This document shows, one piece after another, positions 18,798 to 28,168 of a stretch of 64,000 nucleotides of DNA. Numbering within the stretch: the stretch's first letter is position 1; each line of letters opens with the position of its first letter. The notes below the pieces were generated by a model, which ran no database searches, had not been told where the DNA came from, and saw only the letters and a list, made by a program, of their open reading frames with translations. Source of the stretch: Aureliella helgolandensis (GTDB taxonomy: Bacteria; Planctomycetota; Planctomycetia; Pirellulales; Pirellulaceae). The position numbers and the translations under genes are program-made. The stretch covers positions 6,138,859 through 6,202,858 of the forward strand of contig NZ_CP036298.1 of NCBI RefSeq assembly GCF_007752135.1. The letters are read 5' to 3'.

Positions 18798-20801
18798 TCA
18801 CTGTGCTGTTTCAGTACCGTCTTCCGGCTCTAAGGCATACACCTGGAAATTCGTATAGATGTGGTGCGTACCTACCATGCGAACCCCGAAATAGCCCTCC
18901 CGATAGACCGGAATGCGATCAAGATCGTAGACGGTTGTCCGAGCAGTTAGCTGGCCTTCGCTGTCGCGGCCTTCGACCTGAATCGGGTCGCCCCGAGCGA
19001 TCTGGTAAATCAGTTTGCCGTCGACGATGTATTGAATCACATCGTCATAGGCTACCAGCTGCACCGTCATGACCTTATCTGGCGTGATCAAGTAGTCCGG
19101 TTTTCCGTCCTTATCGTTAAGCGCCAGATGCTCGGCTGGTTTGCCGTCCACTTCACGCGGATACCGCCGCATTCGGGTCGTCAAGTTGGCAGCTCCAGCA
19201 CCACCACCACCTGTGCTCGCGTAATAGCCGTGAATCTTGTCGTAGGATGAGAATTTGCCCGTGTACCGGTTCGAATCGAAGAGGCTCTCATCGGGATCCA
19301 ATGGATCGCTAGCCATCCAGAAGTTATTGATGTCGCGTGGTTGGAGTCCCTGAATCGCTGGTTCGGGCGTCGGGCAGAGCACGTCATACGTAATCGCCAC
19401 GCGAGTGGAGAGCTTGTGCTTGAACCACACCGTGCATCCGCGTCCCGGCAAGAGACAGTCAAGCGAGTGATCTCTTGCCACGACTTTGGCTGCCGCAAGT
19501 CCCGGTCGCTCCTGGATCTGGACCACCCAGTTGTTTAGGTTTCCAAAATCATCCTGAGCCAGCTGCGCCCCGACCTTGAACAGCCCCGCCCCATGACCGA
19601 GCACCGCTGGCTTCTTCCCGCTGCCAGCCGGTTTCACCGTTACTGAATCGGTCGGAACTGAATCGGTCGGAACTGGCAATCCGTGACACAAAAGAGTCCC
19701 CCACGACATATGTTGGAGGTGCGCCCCTTCGGGGCGTTCCTTGCTTGCCACTGTCCGGCTGTAGTGCATCTCCAGCCCCATTCGGTCATGGTAATGATGC
19801 ACGCCCCGTTCGTAGATCGGTCGAAAGCGTCCCCGGCCTTTTCGAGAGATGGTGGGATAAACGTATCTGTCCCCCACACTGCGATAGCTTTGGTAAGGAA
19901 CGTCTTGACCTAGGTTGTATTTAGCAGTGTATTCAAATCCCAGCGCGAGACGATTGTCGGCAGCGCCGTACAGATCCACGCCTTGCTTCCAGGCCATCTC
20001 ACAAGCGCAGGCGAGGAAGCCAATTCCCATCTGAACGTGCGACTGATCTCGACCACTCTCCTGGCATTCTCCGAACTCGTTGAAATATTTTCTGATGCTG
20101 CCGTTTCCTGCGCCATGCAAGTAATAATTTACCGCGCGGTCAAACATCGCACGATCATCAAGAAACACTCCCATCGCGATCATGGTCTGGATCATCGAGG
20201 CATCCCAATTGCCGTTGGCGGTGGGGTAGAAGTCCTCAATCACTGGATAAAAGACTTGCCGAAGCATTTGCTCAAATCGCTGCTGTTCCTCGTCCCGCCA
20301 TTCAGTGCTGGTGTGTCGGATGAGCTCTGCCGCATTGCAGAACGCTACTCCGTCCATGCCTACCAACAGCCGCGCATCGTGACCGGAAACGGACTGGAGC
20401 GTGGTGGCCCACGCGTTAAGAATCTCGATTGCTTTTGTCGCGTGCGCCTTTTTCTGCGTAAGACTCCACTGCAAAGCATGGGCATAAGCCGCCGCCGCGT
20501 CGTTGGACATATCTGAACTGCCAATGTTCGGATTGTTCTTGACTCCGCGTACAACATTGGCGAACGGCTTAGGGGTGTAAGCGAGTGAACTTCCTGCGTC
20601 TGCTTGCAATTGCTCCCAGGCGGACTGCCACGGCTGCTGGCCGGTGTTGATCTTCTGTTGAATGAACTCCAGCTCGGCGCGACTGTGAAGCAGGCCTGGA
20701 TGAACGAACGGCTTCGCCGCCCCTGGAGCTCTAGGGCTCTCGTCGGCCAACGTCGAAGCCGCCAGTCCAAACGCGAGAAGAACGAGAAGGAAGGACTTCA
20801 T
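18798..20801 (-). CDS. Exported alginate-lyase-superfamily protein with C-terminal DUF6250-like domain
   Basis: A 667-residue protein with a signal peptide (MKSFLLVLLAFGLAASTLA). Residues about 30-370 resemble the alpha/alpha-barrel of the alginate lyase superfamily: FVHPGLLHSRAELEFIQQKI at the start, then NGNWDASMIQTMIAMGVFLDD and ECQESGRDQSHVQMGIGFLA with the His/Arg-rich active-site region. The C-terminal half (about 415-660) is beta-rich (WVVQIQERPG..., NFWMASDPLDPDES, YFGVRMVGTHHIYTNFQVYA), like DUF6250 jelly-roll domains. It probably cleaves uronic-acid polysaccharide by beta-elimination, outside the cytoplasm. A 15-bp tandem duplication at about 19643-19672 repeats TDSVP in the linker. 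It is the most downstream member of a leftward cluster of four exported enzymes. Confidence 0.78.
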   Translation of the reverse strand: MKSFLLVLLAFGLAASTLADESPRAPGAAKPFVHPGLLHSRAELEFIQQKINTGQQPWQSAWEQLQADAGSSLAYTPKPFANVVRGVKNNPNIGSSDMSNDAAAAYAHALQWSLTQKKAHATKAIEILNAWATTLQSVSGHDARLLVGMDGVAFCNAAELIRHTSTEWRDEEQQRFEQMLRQVFYPVIEDFYPTANGNWDASMIQTMIAMGVFLDDRAMFDRAVNYYLHGAGNGSIRKYFNEFGECQESGRDQSHVQMGIGFLACACEMAWKQGVDLYGAADNRLALGFEYTAKYNLGQDVPYQSYRSVGDRYVYPTISRKGRGRFRPIYERGVHHYHDRMGLEMHYSRTVASKERPEGAHLQHMSWGTLLCHGLPVPTDSVPTDSVTVKPAGSGKKPAVLGHGAGLFKVGAQLAQDDFGNLNNWVVQIQERPGLAAAKVVARDHSLDCLLPGRGCTVWFKHKLSTRVAITYDVLCPTPEPAIQGLQPRDINNFWMASDPLDPDESLFDSNRYTGKFSSYDKIHGYYASTGGGGAGAANLTTRMRRYPREVDGKPAEHLALNDKDGKPDYLITPDKVMTVQLVAYDDVIQYIVDGKLIYQIARGDPIQVEGRDSEGQLTARTTVYDLDRIPVYREGYFGVRMVGTHHIYTNFQVYALEPEDGTETAQ

Positions 20802-20919
20802 GTGAATGCTCCAATGATCGTTCCAGGAGAACCAATAGTGCCCAGTTCCAATTCATCGCCTGACCACGGCCGGGCGTGAAATCCATGTCCCCGAGTCCCC
20901 AGCGATTCGGTGATCGCAT

Positions 20920-22110
20920 CTATTGAATCTCAATGAATTCAGAGCTGACCATCAGGTCACGCTCATCGGTGAGGTTAAAGAACACGACAGACGCACCGAC
21001 GGGAACCGTCGCGCTCAATAATGAGTCAACCATCATCGCCGGCGCAGTTTCCCATTTTCGCTGGGGCCACAGGCCTGTATCTCTTGTATACAAAAGCTCC
21101 GCTTGCGTGACTTTCGAGGCGGAGGAGAAAATTACCTTGACCTGGTCCCCTACGATTTGCGCTTGTGCCAGCGTTGCCAACGGCAAGCCGTCGTTCACAA
21201 TGCTGTCGGCAAATGCATAAATCTCCGGCGGTCGCCAGCCCGCCCCATGTCCATGCTTCATTCTCAACTCAAAGCGCAACGTCGCCGGGCCCGATATGGT
21301 CTGCGCCGATCGCTGAGTCGACGGCATGGGGAAGTGCGTATCATTGGTGCCGTTCACCCAGAGCGTTGGAGTGGTGACATTGGCAAAATAGGCCGAACCA
21401 TCGTAGTACTTGTTCACAAAATCGCTGTAGGGCCCAGGCTTAATTGCCAGTCCCTGATTTCCATCGGAATCGGGCAGGAAGCCGCAGCCATAGACGGGAA
21501 TGGCAAATTTGAACCGAGAGTCCAGTCCCATGATGGTACTGGTCAGCGTTCCACCCCAACTGATGCCCGTGATGCCAATCTTGTCGGCATTCACTTCCGG
21601 GAATGATCGAATTAGCGAGTGAGCCTGGATGGCTTGTGCCACCGCATGAAAATACCACTGCTCTTCGAGGGGATCTTGATAGTTTGCAAAAATTCCTAAA
21701 CGACTGAGACCGGGGTGCTCCATGCGGCTGCCAGCTTCCTTCGGATAATGACCTTCCAAATCCATACTGATCGCTGCGAACCCGTGGTCATTCCACTTCT
21801 TAACCCAGGTATCAAACGCAGTCCCCCCGCCGCCGTGCACACACACCACAGCTGGCCAGCCGCCATCGGGAGCCGTTCCCTCGGGAGCGTTGTAGTAGGC
21901 AAAGACCTGTACCCGCTTACCACGCACCGGAATCGCATCGTACAGCAGACCGGTCATTCCGGGCCTCGCCGCCGCCTCGGTCTTTTCCCACACGGGGGTC
22001 TGAAATAAATGTGCGGTATCCCATGGGCCATCGCTGGCCAGGCAGCTGGCTGCTGTATAGCTGTTGCCAAGAATGACAAGCACAAACAGCGCCGTTACCT
22101 TGATTCTCAT
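20920..22110 (-). CDS. Exported alpha/beta-hydrolase, acetyl-xylan-esterase-like
   Basis: A 396-residue protein with a signal peptide (first about 25 residues). The alpha/beta-hydrolase core includes the oxyanion segment VHGGGG (91-96), the nucleophile elbow GIS184WGG, and a probable acid/His pair in VNGTNDTHFPMP and KHGHGAGW. The last 80 residues form a beta-domain (QAELLYTRDTG...), as in dienelactone-hydrolase or acetyl-xylan-esterase-like proteins of planctomycete and Bacteroidetes sugar clusters. It probably removes acyl groups from polysaccharide. It lies 118 bp upstream of the lyase gene and 67 bp downstream of the beta-helix gene, all on the minus strand. Confidence 0.82.
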   Translation of the reverse strand: MRIKVTALFVLVILGNSYTAASCLASDGPWDTAHLFQTPVWEKTEAAARPGMTGLLYDAIPVRGKRVQVFAYYNAPEGTAPDGGWPAVVCVHGGGGTAFDTWVKKWNDHGFAAISMDLEGHYPKEAGSRMEHPGLSRLGIFANYQDPLEEQWYFHAVAQAIQAHSLIRSFPEVNADKIGITGISWGGTLTSTIMGLDSRFKFAIPVYGCGFLPDSDGNQGLAIKPGPYSDFVNKYYDGSAYFANVTTPTLWVNGTNDTHFPMPSTQRSAQTISGPATLRFELRMKHGHGAGWRPPEIYAFADSIVNDGLPLATLAQAQIVGDQVKVIFSSASKVTQAELLYTRDTGLWPQRKWETAPAMMVDSLLSATVPVGASVVFFNLTDERDLMVSSEFIEIQ

Positions 22111-22177
22111 GTTGGATTCTCCTCCCCTAGGACGGTCATCATGATATCGATTTTTCCAAAATGAAATCCGACGCGGT

Positions 22178-25100
22178 CTACTTCCAAGTTATCTTCGCTG
22201 CTTGCTTCTCAATATCCAGAAACACGCTTGCTGATTCAAAGTCTCGGGTGTAGGTAGTTCCATTTTGAATGGCAGGTCCCAAGGGTGGCCCCAGGGGCTT
22301 GTCATATTCAGGAAACCGTGTGAGCCAGACGGAACTGCGATTGTAGTTCACATCGTATCCGTCGTGGGGAAGAAAATAGCTGTACTTCTCGGCGCAGATC
22401 AGGAACAGTGCCAAGCAATACTCCAGGCGAGGCTGAATGTTCGCGCCCCGCGCCAGCTTCTTCCGGCTGTCATCGATCTTGAGCCCAGTGAGCGCCGCTT
22501 TCCCCAGTCCAATTGACATGCAGATAATTTTACCCTGGCGTGCCGCTTTCTGAACCGCAGCGATGCCGTTGGCCAAATACTCAACGCGGGTTAAACCATT
22601 GGCTGGACTTTCAATTCCCTCAAGGTAGGATCCGTCAAAATACGGCATATAACTCAAACCGGAATCCGTCAGTCTTGCGCGGATAATATTTGCCACCAAC
22701 ATTTTGTTCTCTGGAATCCGGTCCCTGAGCTCTTTCATCATAGCCGTGTAGCCTTCAGCCACTGCTTGCTTCCGTTCGGAGCCGATTTCCTGATCAAGAA
22801 AGGCTGGCTCCAGAGCTTTGATATTGCCATCCAGGAAAATCCCGTCGATCTCGTCGTACCCCACCATCTCCACGCAATGATCGACCCACCATTTGCGCAG
22901 CTCGGGATTCGACAGATCGTAGACTTTCCTCACACCCCGATGCAGCTTCCTATTCCCGTCGCTGTCCTGAAGGAACGCCCCAGGGATATCCTTCAGCCCG
23001 CTATTCACCTTGTAGGTAGAATAGTTGCACATGACATTTCTGTAGTAAAGAACGCAGGCATCTCGATTGACTGCTTTGATAGCCTTGGCTGCCGCGCGGG
23101 ATCCATCTTCAGTGGAACCATAAGTACTGCTGCCGGTCGTTTTCTCGAGAGTGATCAGCGGGAATCCTGCCAGGTATTCCAACTCCTCCTGTGTAAAGTC
23201 AGTAGCCTTTCGCATGTGCATATACAGAGGAACATGATCCCAGCTGAAGGCCGGGTAATGCGTGGCCGAACCGTCTAACTTCTTGCGCCCCATTTGGGAT
23301 ACATCCAGCGGTTCAATACCTAGCTGCAGAGCGGGGCTACCGGGCTGGAAACTGAAATCGCCAGCAGCCGGATCGGTGAACAGAGGATCGCCCAAAAGAC
23401 TGGCCTTCTCTTTGCCGATCGCACGCATCTTGCTCAAACGTTCATCCATCCAGGCCGGGTCGGTCGGATGAAAATAGAGATTCGAATCCATGTCGGTTTG
23501 CTCGAGCTTGGGACCTTCCCCCCCATCTCTCGTTCCGCCTCTGGGTCTGGCGGCATAGGCATTGCCACCTTCCGGATGCGAAATAATTATGTTGCGATGA
23601 ACCTTAGAGCCCGTCACCGGGACCCATTCGAAGCTGAGATAGCCCCACCGCGGCACAGCCACTGGATCGACAATGAAATTGTTGATGATATCATTAACAC
23701 CTTTGGAGGCGATGCTGGCAGAAAATCCATGATTCTTGTACAGGACATTTCCATAGATCAGCGTGTCATGCTGATCATCATCACATCGGATCGCTGCTGG
23801 TAGTGAATGAGCTTGATTATCGTGCAGGTAATTGTAGCGCACAATATTGCCGGTACCTGCTCCGGAGACATAGATACCATTCCCGTCGGACAGCAATTGC
23901 ACCGAATGGCTAATCTCGTTGTATTCCACCAAGTTGTGCCGCGAGTGAATATATTTCTCACGATTCCGCCAATCCTCATAACCATTTCGGGCTTGATTCT
24001 CTTTAGGCGTAATCTCATGGCGGCGCACTGTCCTGGCGCCTTCCCCGTCTAAGTTGGCCCCCCCTCCGTCCCTGCTGGGGTTGACCCTGGTCGTGATGAG
24101 CACTGCGGCGTATCCACTGTGGTGCAGCTCGTTGTGAGAAATCCGATTATGCCCACTTTGCCAAGCCCAGAATCCTGGAGAATGCCAAGTGATTTCACTG
24201 AAATGATGAATGTAGTTATTGATAATACTATTGTGATGATTGACGTCTTTGGTACCAGGACCGTAGCCTGCGAGCAGAATCCCGGCCTCGCCCAGATGCG
24301 CAAATTCGCAATCCTCCACTCGATTGCGTTGGGCATGAAGATCCATGCGGACTCCGCTGCCTCCAGAATAGAGAAAGCGACACGAGGTAACCCTGCACTC
24401 TTCAGCGCCGCGGAAACGGAGCATTGCAGTGGGCCTGTCGAACATATCCCAATCATGCTGCAGCCCCCAGCCCAGGCGATTCTCGTCGTTGGTCCACGCC
24501 AAACGGTCCGCATGCGTAAAGGTCAGCCCGGAAAAGGCAATGCCTCGAACCGGAGTATCCTTGGGCCCGTCATAGTCGATGGTTCCTTCGACGCGAATCA
24601 GTTCACTCGTTGTGGGCGCTAGAATCCCGTGAGGTGATCCATCCGCAGCCGGATCAGACGGCCACAAATAGATCTTGCGCGTTCGGGTATTCACCACCCA
24701 TTCTCCGGGTTCATCCAATGCAGTAAGAGTGTTTTCAACCCATACGGTGGCGCCCGAAGGATTGTGAACCCAACCGGGTAAGGGGCTCATGCCATACGTT
24801 GCAGAAACGCCCGTTGTCGCAGTCCCAGAGACTTCGTCTACGGACTCGAGTGGCAGCATATTGATTACCCAGGGACGACCTGGTCTTACCTGGATCTCCA
24901 CATCCTCCAGGTTGTCCCATGCCTTCAAAGCACCTGCAGGAAAGTGCAGCGTTCTCTGGTTGCCCGGCTTCGTGTATGCAAATCCAGCACCTCGGGCGCG
25001 GCGCAGACGCCCACGGCCGTCGAACAGACACTGAAATCTCCCGAGACCGGCAGGCATGTCGGCCACCCATACTCTCCCAACCGCTTGGGTGGAAAGTTCA

Positions 25101-25567
25101 GCTGGTGCGGATTCCAATCGCTTCCAACCGGTCACCGGCATTGCCCCACTCACAATCGGCCTCTCGCCTGGATACGCTGCGAACGTCAGATAATCTGCCT
25201 CGGACGTTTCACCAGCGCCGTATTTTTCAAAGGCTATCGATTTCGATGAGATGGGATTTCCGTCCTCCAGCCCCAGTACTAAGACTTGGTTGAGCTGATG
25301 GCGTCCCTCGCGGAGGTAAATCACCGCCGGCGCAGTATTACCCGATTTACGCAAGGCTCGTACGGCGTTCACCGCATCCGGAATGGTTCCGTAGGGTTTC
25401 GTTGCGCTACCATCGGCCTGCGCATGGCCGCCGACCGACACATAGATGTCCGTTGCCCAACACTCACCTCGTACAACAAAAACAACCAAGACCAGAAACA
25501 ACCAGCCAAAGAATTGCTTGGATTCAATAAACATATCAGCGGGCTTCACTTCATTTTTTGCGACCAT
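22178..25567 (-). CDS. Beta-helix protein fused to a putative TIM-barrel glycoside hydrolase
   Basis: A 1129-residue exported protein (hydrophobic FFGWLFLVLVVFVVRGECWA near residues 19-38; start 25567 or ATG 25534). Residues about 40-760 form a right-handed parallel beta-helix of the GH141/pectate-lyase-like type, beginning IYVSVGGHAQADGSATKPYG and carrying repeated N-x-I/V-x-x-N-x-I/L rungs. Residues about 772-1129 are a second domain: LYYRNVMCNY, DLSNPELRKWWVDHCVEM, DEIDGIFLDGN with a likely catalytic Asp, and an ITWK end. It resembles putative GHL10/GHL15-type hydrolases. The second domain is paralogous to the whole next gene (25760-27043). It probably acts on an extracellular polysaccharide; the substrate is unknown. 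Confidence 0.78.
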   Translation of the reverse strand: MVAKNEVKPADMFIESKQFFGWLFLVLVVFVVRGECWATDIYVSVGGHAQADGSATKPYGTIPDAVNAVRALRKSGNTAPAVIYLREGRHQLNQVLVLGLEDGNPISSKSIAFEKYGAGETSEADYLTFAAYPGERPIVSGAMPVTGWKRLESAPAELSTQAVGRVWVADMPAGLGRFQCLFDGRGRLRRARGAGFAYTKPGNQRTLHFPAGALKAWDNLEDVEIQVRPGRPWVINMLPLESVDEVSGTATTGVSATYGMSPLPGWVHNPSGATVWVENTLTALDEPGEWVVNTRTRKIYLWPSDPAADGSPHGILAPTTSELIRVEGTIDYDGPKDTPVRGIAFSGLTFTHADRLAWTNDENRLGWGLQHDWDMFDRPTAMLRFRGAEECRVTSCRFLYSGGSGVRMDLHAQRNRVEDCEFAHLGEAGILLAGYGPGTKDVNHHNSIINNYIHHFSEITWHSPGFWAWQSGHNRISHNELHHSGYAAVLITTRVNPSRDGGGANLDGEGARTVRRHEITPKENQARNGYEDWRNREKYIHSRHNLVEYNEISHSVQLLSDGNGIYVSGAGTGNIVRYNYLHDNQAHSLPAAIRCDDDQHDTLIYGNVLYKNHGFSASIASKGVNDIINNFIVDPVAVPRWGYLSFEWVPVTGSKVHRNIIISHPEGGNAYAARPRGGTRDGGEGPKLEQTDMDSNLYFHPTDPAWMDERLSKMRAIGKEKASLLGDPLFTDPAAGDFSFQPGSPALQLGIEPLDVSQMGRKKLDGSATHYPAFSWDHVPLYMHMRKATDFTQEELEYLAGFPLITLEKTTGSSTYGSTEDGSRAAAKAIKAVNRDACVLYYRNVMCNYSTYKVNSGLKDIPGAFLQDSDGNRKLHRGVRKVYDLSNPELRKWWVDHCVEMVGYDEIDGIFLDGNIKALEPAFLDQEIGSERKQAVAEGYTAMMKELRDRIPENKMLVANIIRARLTDSGLSYMPYFDGSYLEGIESPANGLTRVEYLANGIAAVQKAARQGKIICMSIGLGKAALTGLKIDDSRKKLARGANIQPRLEYCLALFLICAEKYSYFLPHDGYDVNYNRSSVWLTRFPEYDKPLGPPLGPAIQNGTTYTRDFESASVFLDIEKQAAKITWK

Positions 25568-25759
25568 GTTCGTACTCCGGAGTCAATGTACCCAAGTGCA
25601 TGTGTTGCTTCTACTGTCGAGGGACTATTTACCGCCTCCCTCAGCTTGCCCCCCTCTCGGAAAGGAGCCTTATGCCTGTCCGCACCATAACACTCGCGGC
25701 AGATCCCGCTGTCTGATTGTCAATTTTACAGCCGGTTTATGCAGAGATTGTCAGAGGCC

Positions 25760-27043
25760 CTAATCGCCAGACTCCGCGCGCCACGTGATCCTGGCCTCTC
25801 TGTTTTCGGTATCAACCCAAACGCTGGCATGCTCGAATTCCCGCGTGAATACCCAACCGTGACTGTCCTTGCGATGATAGGCACCCTTTGGAGCCCCCAG
25901 CGGCTTATGCAACTCGGGATAATCCTGCAGGGAGCCCGACGACAGAGTCCAGCCCCAGCCGTACTGGAAGTAGGAATAGGGTTGGGCGCCGATCAAGTAA
26001 CAGGCGAGATAGTACTCCAATCGTTCTTTGGCCAAGGCGACCACTGATTTCGATCGCCCGCGTCTTGCCTCCGACTGGTTTTGTCGCGGACTTTCGCTGG
26101 GCGCTACGTCGACACCAATTCGAAAGATCGACATTTTCCCCGCCTTCGCAATGCGCAACATGTCTTCCCAGTCTTGCAGCAGGCTCTCTTTACTCAAGAG
26201 CTTTTCGTTGTAATGCTCGAACATACTGGCATCAATCACCGGAAATACATGTTTGGCGAGCGCTTGATTGGCGTTGTTACCCAATAAGATTTTGTCGTGG
26301 CCCAGCTTCTTTTTCAGCGCGGCCATCATCTCGCCCATCGCCCTTTCCACTTCCTGGCTTCGCTCTTTTCGCAACCACGCAAATCCGTGCATCTGGTCGA
26401 TAAAGACACCGTCGCTGCCCGATTCGGCGACCCCCTGGGCCACCGTATCAACCCACCAATGACGAAAATCGGGGTTGAGCACATCGAAGGAGAAGGTATT
26501 GCGGCGGTGAGCCAGTTGGCCTGTTTCAGGATCGACTAACAAGAATTGTTTCAATTCGGGATGTCGGTCGATTTTTTCGCGAGTAAACGCTTTGTTGTAC
26601 GAAGTAAAAGGCCAGGCATAGGCCGCATTAAAGTAGAACAGTACTTTGACTTCTGGTTTGATTTTTTTGAAGGCGGCGACCTCATGTTTCGCCCCCAGCT
26701 CGGCGGCCCCTAGTGCTCTGGCTCCGTGCGATTTTTCAATACAAAGAAAATCGGTGCGAGACGCGATGGAGTCGACTTCCTCCGGCAGTAGCACTCGTTG
26801 CGAATCGCCAAACATGAAGTACTGTGGCGTCACCTCCCAACTAAACTTGGGAAAAAAGTCCTTGGGCTCAAAACGACTGCCGTCGCTCAAGATCCATGGA
26901 GATTTATCGTCCTGACTCTGTGCAGCAAGAACCGGTGGCAAGCAACATAACAGAGCTAAAGAACACAACAGACGCGCCGCTTGGGACCATCTCACTAAGC
27001 ACTGATTCAGTAAATTCTTGTGGTGCAAGATGCTCTCCCCCAA
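25760..27043 (-). CDS. Exported putative glycoside hydrolase (GHL10/15-like), stand-alone paralogue
   Basis: A 427-residue protein with a membrane-targeting segment (AARLLCSLALLCCLPPVLAA, about 22-41). The mature part matches the C-terminal domain of the neighbouring 1129-residue protein block by block: FYFNAAYAW, DVLNPDFRHWWVDTVAQGV, GSDGVFIDQMHG, LEYYLACYLIGAQPYSYF, and a C-terminal FEHASVWVDTENREARITWR. The Asp in DGVFID is a candidate acid/base. It is the first gene of the leftward polysaccharide cluster, with 192 bp before the next gene. The family identity is from memory and the enzyme activity is unproven. Confidence 0.7.
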   Translation of the reverse strand: MGESILHHKNLLNQCLVRWSQAARLLCSLALLCCLPPVLAAQSQDDKSPWILSDGSRFEPKDFFPKFSWEVTPQYFMFGDSQRVLLPEEVDSIASRTDFLCIEKSHGARALGAAELGAKHEVAAFKKIKPEVKVLFYFNAAYAWPFTSYNKAFTREKIDRHPELKQFLLVDPETGQLAHRRNTFSFDVLNPDFRHWWVDTVAQGVAESGSDGVFIDQMHGFAWLRKERSQEVERAMGEMMAALKKKLGHDKILLGNNANQALAKHVFPVIDASMFEHYNEKLLSKESLLQDWEDMLRIAKAGKMSIFRIGVDVAPSESPRQNQSEARRGRSKSVVALAKERLEYYLACYLIGAQPYSYFQYGWGWTLSSGSLQDYPELHKPLGAPKGAYHRKDSHGWVFTREFEHASVWVDTENREARITWRAESGD

Positions 27044-27452
27044 CTAGTTGTTTTAGTGGCGCAGTGGACACCCCATCTATTCTACTGCACTGTGATCCGC
27101 ATTGGTGGCCAGTACCTCTAGCACTCGTGCCTGGGGCTGCTTGCTGTCGGCTGCATCGTTCGGCACGACCAATGAATGCTGCTAAAAACGCATTGGGAAT
27201 CTTCCGGCTACCGTTCAGGCAGCGAGGAATGTCGTCAAAGTGATGGCGTTATCGTGGGTGTTCGAAGCGTGATTACTGTATCCTGCGTGCCTCAAGACGA
27301 ACCGTCCGTTGCACTCAAGATTTGATAGTTAATGTTGTTCGCTCCTCGGTCGCAAAGCGATCTCGGTGCGGAGCTTGGATTGTCGGTGCCGTGTTGCCAT
27401 CAAGCTGATGGCGCACCGGCACCTGGCTGCTTTACTGCTTCAAGATTCGGCG
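27044..27452. other. Intergenic, no gene seen
   Basis: About 400 bp upstream of the leftward glycoside hydrolase cluster. It should contain the cluster promoter. No convincing coding frame, RNA gene or repeat is seen. Confidence 0.4.
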
Positions 27453-27492
27453 GAGACTGCGAGACTGCGAGACTGCGAGACTGCGAGACTGC
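27453..27492. repeat. 8-bp tandem repeat, five copies
   Basis: GAGACTGC is repeated five times without a mismatch, followed by a partial unit. A simple tandem array in non-coding DNA; likely a slippage-prone site. Confidence 0.9.
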
Positions 27493-27581
27493 GAACCGAA
27501 ATGAATTCAAGAGTGGTCTTGGTCGAGGGGGTTTAGACAGCGAGGAACAACCAGCATCCTTTGACGCCCCATCGTTCCGTG

Positions 27582-27669
27582 GTAACCGTTCACTGTTGTC
27601 TGCGCGTTCAACTCAAACCTGAAGCAAGGTTGAAGCTGTTAGTGGATAAGGAAGGTCGTGAACGGTTAC
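27582..27669. repeat. 88-bp inverted-repeat element (family A, copy 1)
   Basis: Begins GTAACCGTTCAC and ends with its exact reverse complement GTGAACGGTTAC. Inside is a small hairpin AACCT-GAAGCA-AGGTT. Related copies lie at 57387-57470 and 57633-57727. Looks like a MITE or REP-type mobile repeat. Confidence 0.8.
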
Positions 27670-27870
27670 AGGGATTATACACTTCTCCCTGCTTGAAGCA
27701 GCATGTCTGCAGGCAAGAATAACTCTGGCGTGAAAGTCTCCATTTCTTCCAGCTTCAGAGCTAGTTGAGTCTTGCGGCCTGAAAAAAGCCGAAAGGGCCT
27801 TGGAGCATGGGAAGTACCCTCCACAAAACCTCTAACGAAAACGGGTTCGTATCTTTCAACTCTTCAAGGG

Positions 27871-28168
27871 AAGGCCACGGGGACACTGCACTTAGATGGG
27901 TGGAGTGCCGCCCCCCCCGCCGAAATGCAGTGCCCCCACCGTTGCGCATTAAGCCAATGCATAATTGTGACACCGACTCCGGCTCGCGGTTGTAGAGGCA
28001 GAGAGTTTCGGTTTCCCTAGCAAAGGCCACGGGGAAACTGCACTTAGATGGGTGGAGTGCGCCCCCCCGCCGAAATGCAGTGCCCCCACCGTTGAGCAAA
28101 GGCCAATGCATAACCGTGACACCGACCCTCCGGCTCGCGGTTGTGGAGGCAGAGAGTTTCGGTTTCCC
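27871..28168. repeat. 152-bp tandem duplication containing palindromic element (family B, copies 1 and 2)
   Basis: Two units of about 152 bp (from 27871 and from 28023). Each opens with an imperfect palindrome, GGGGACACTGCA in the first unit (GGGGAAACTGCA in the second), a GC-rich middle, then TGCAGTGCCCCC. Each ends with GAGAGTTTCGGTTTCCCTAG. The second unit runs into the 3' end of the outer-membrane gene, whose stop codon overlaps its end. A long minus-strand open frame here (27761-28294) is an artefact of the repeats. Confidence 0.8.
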
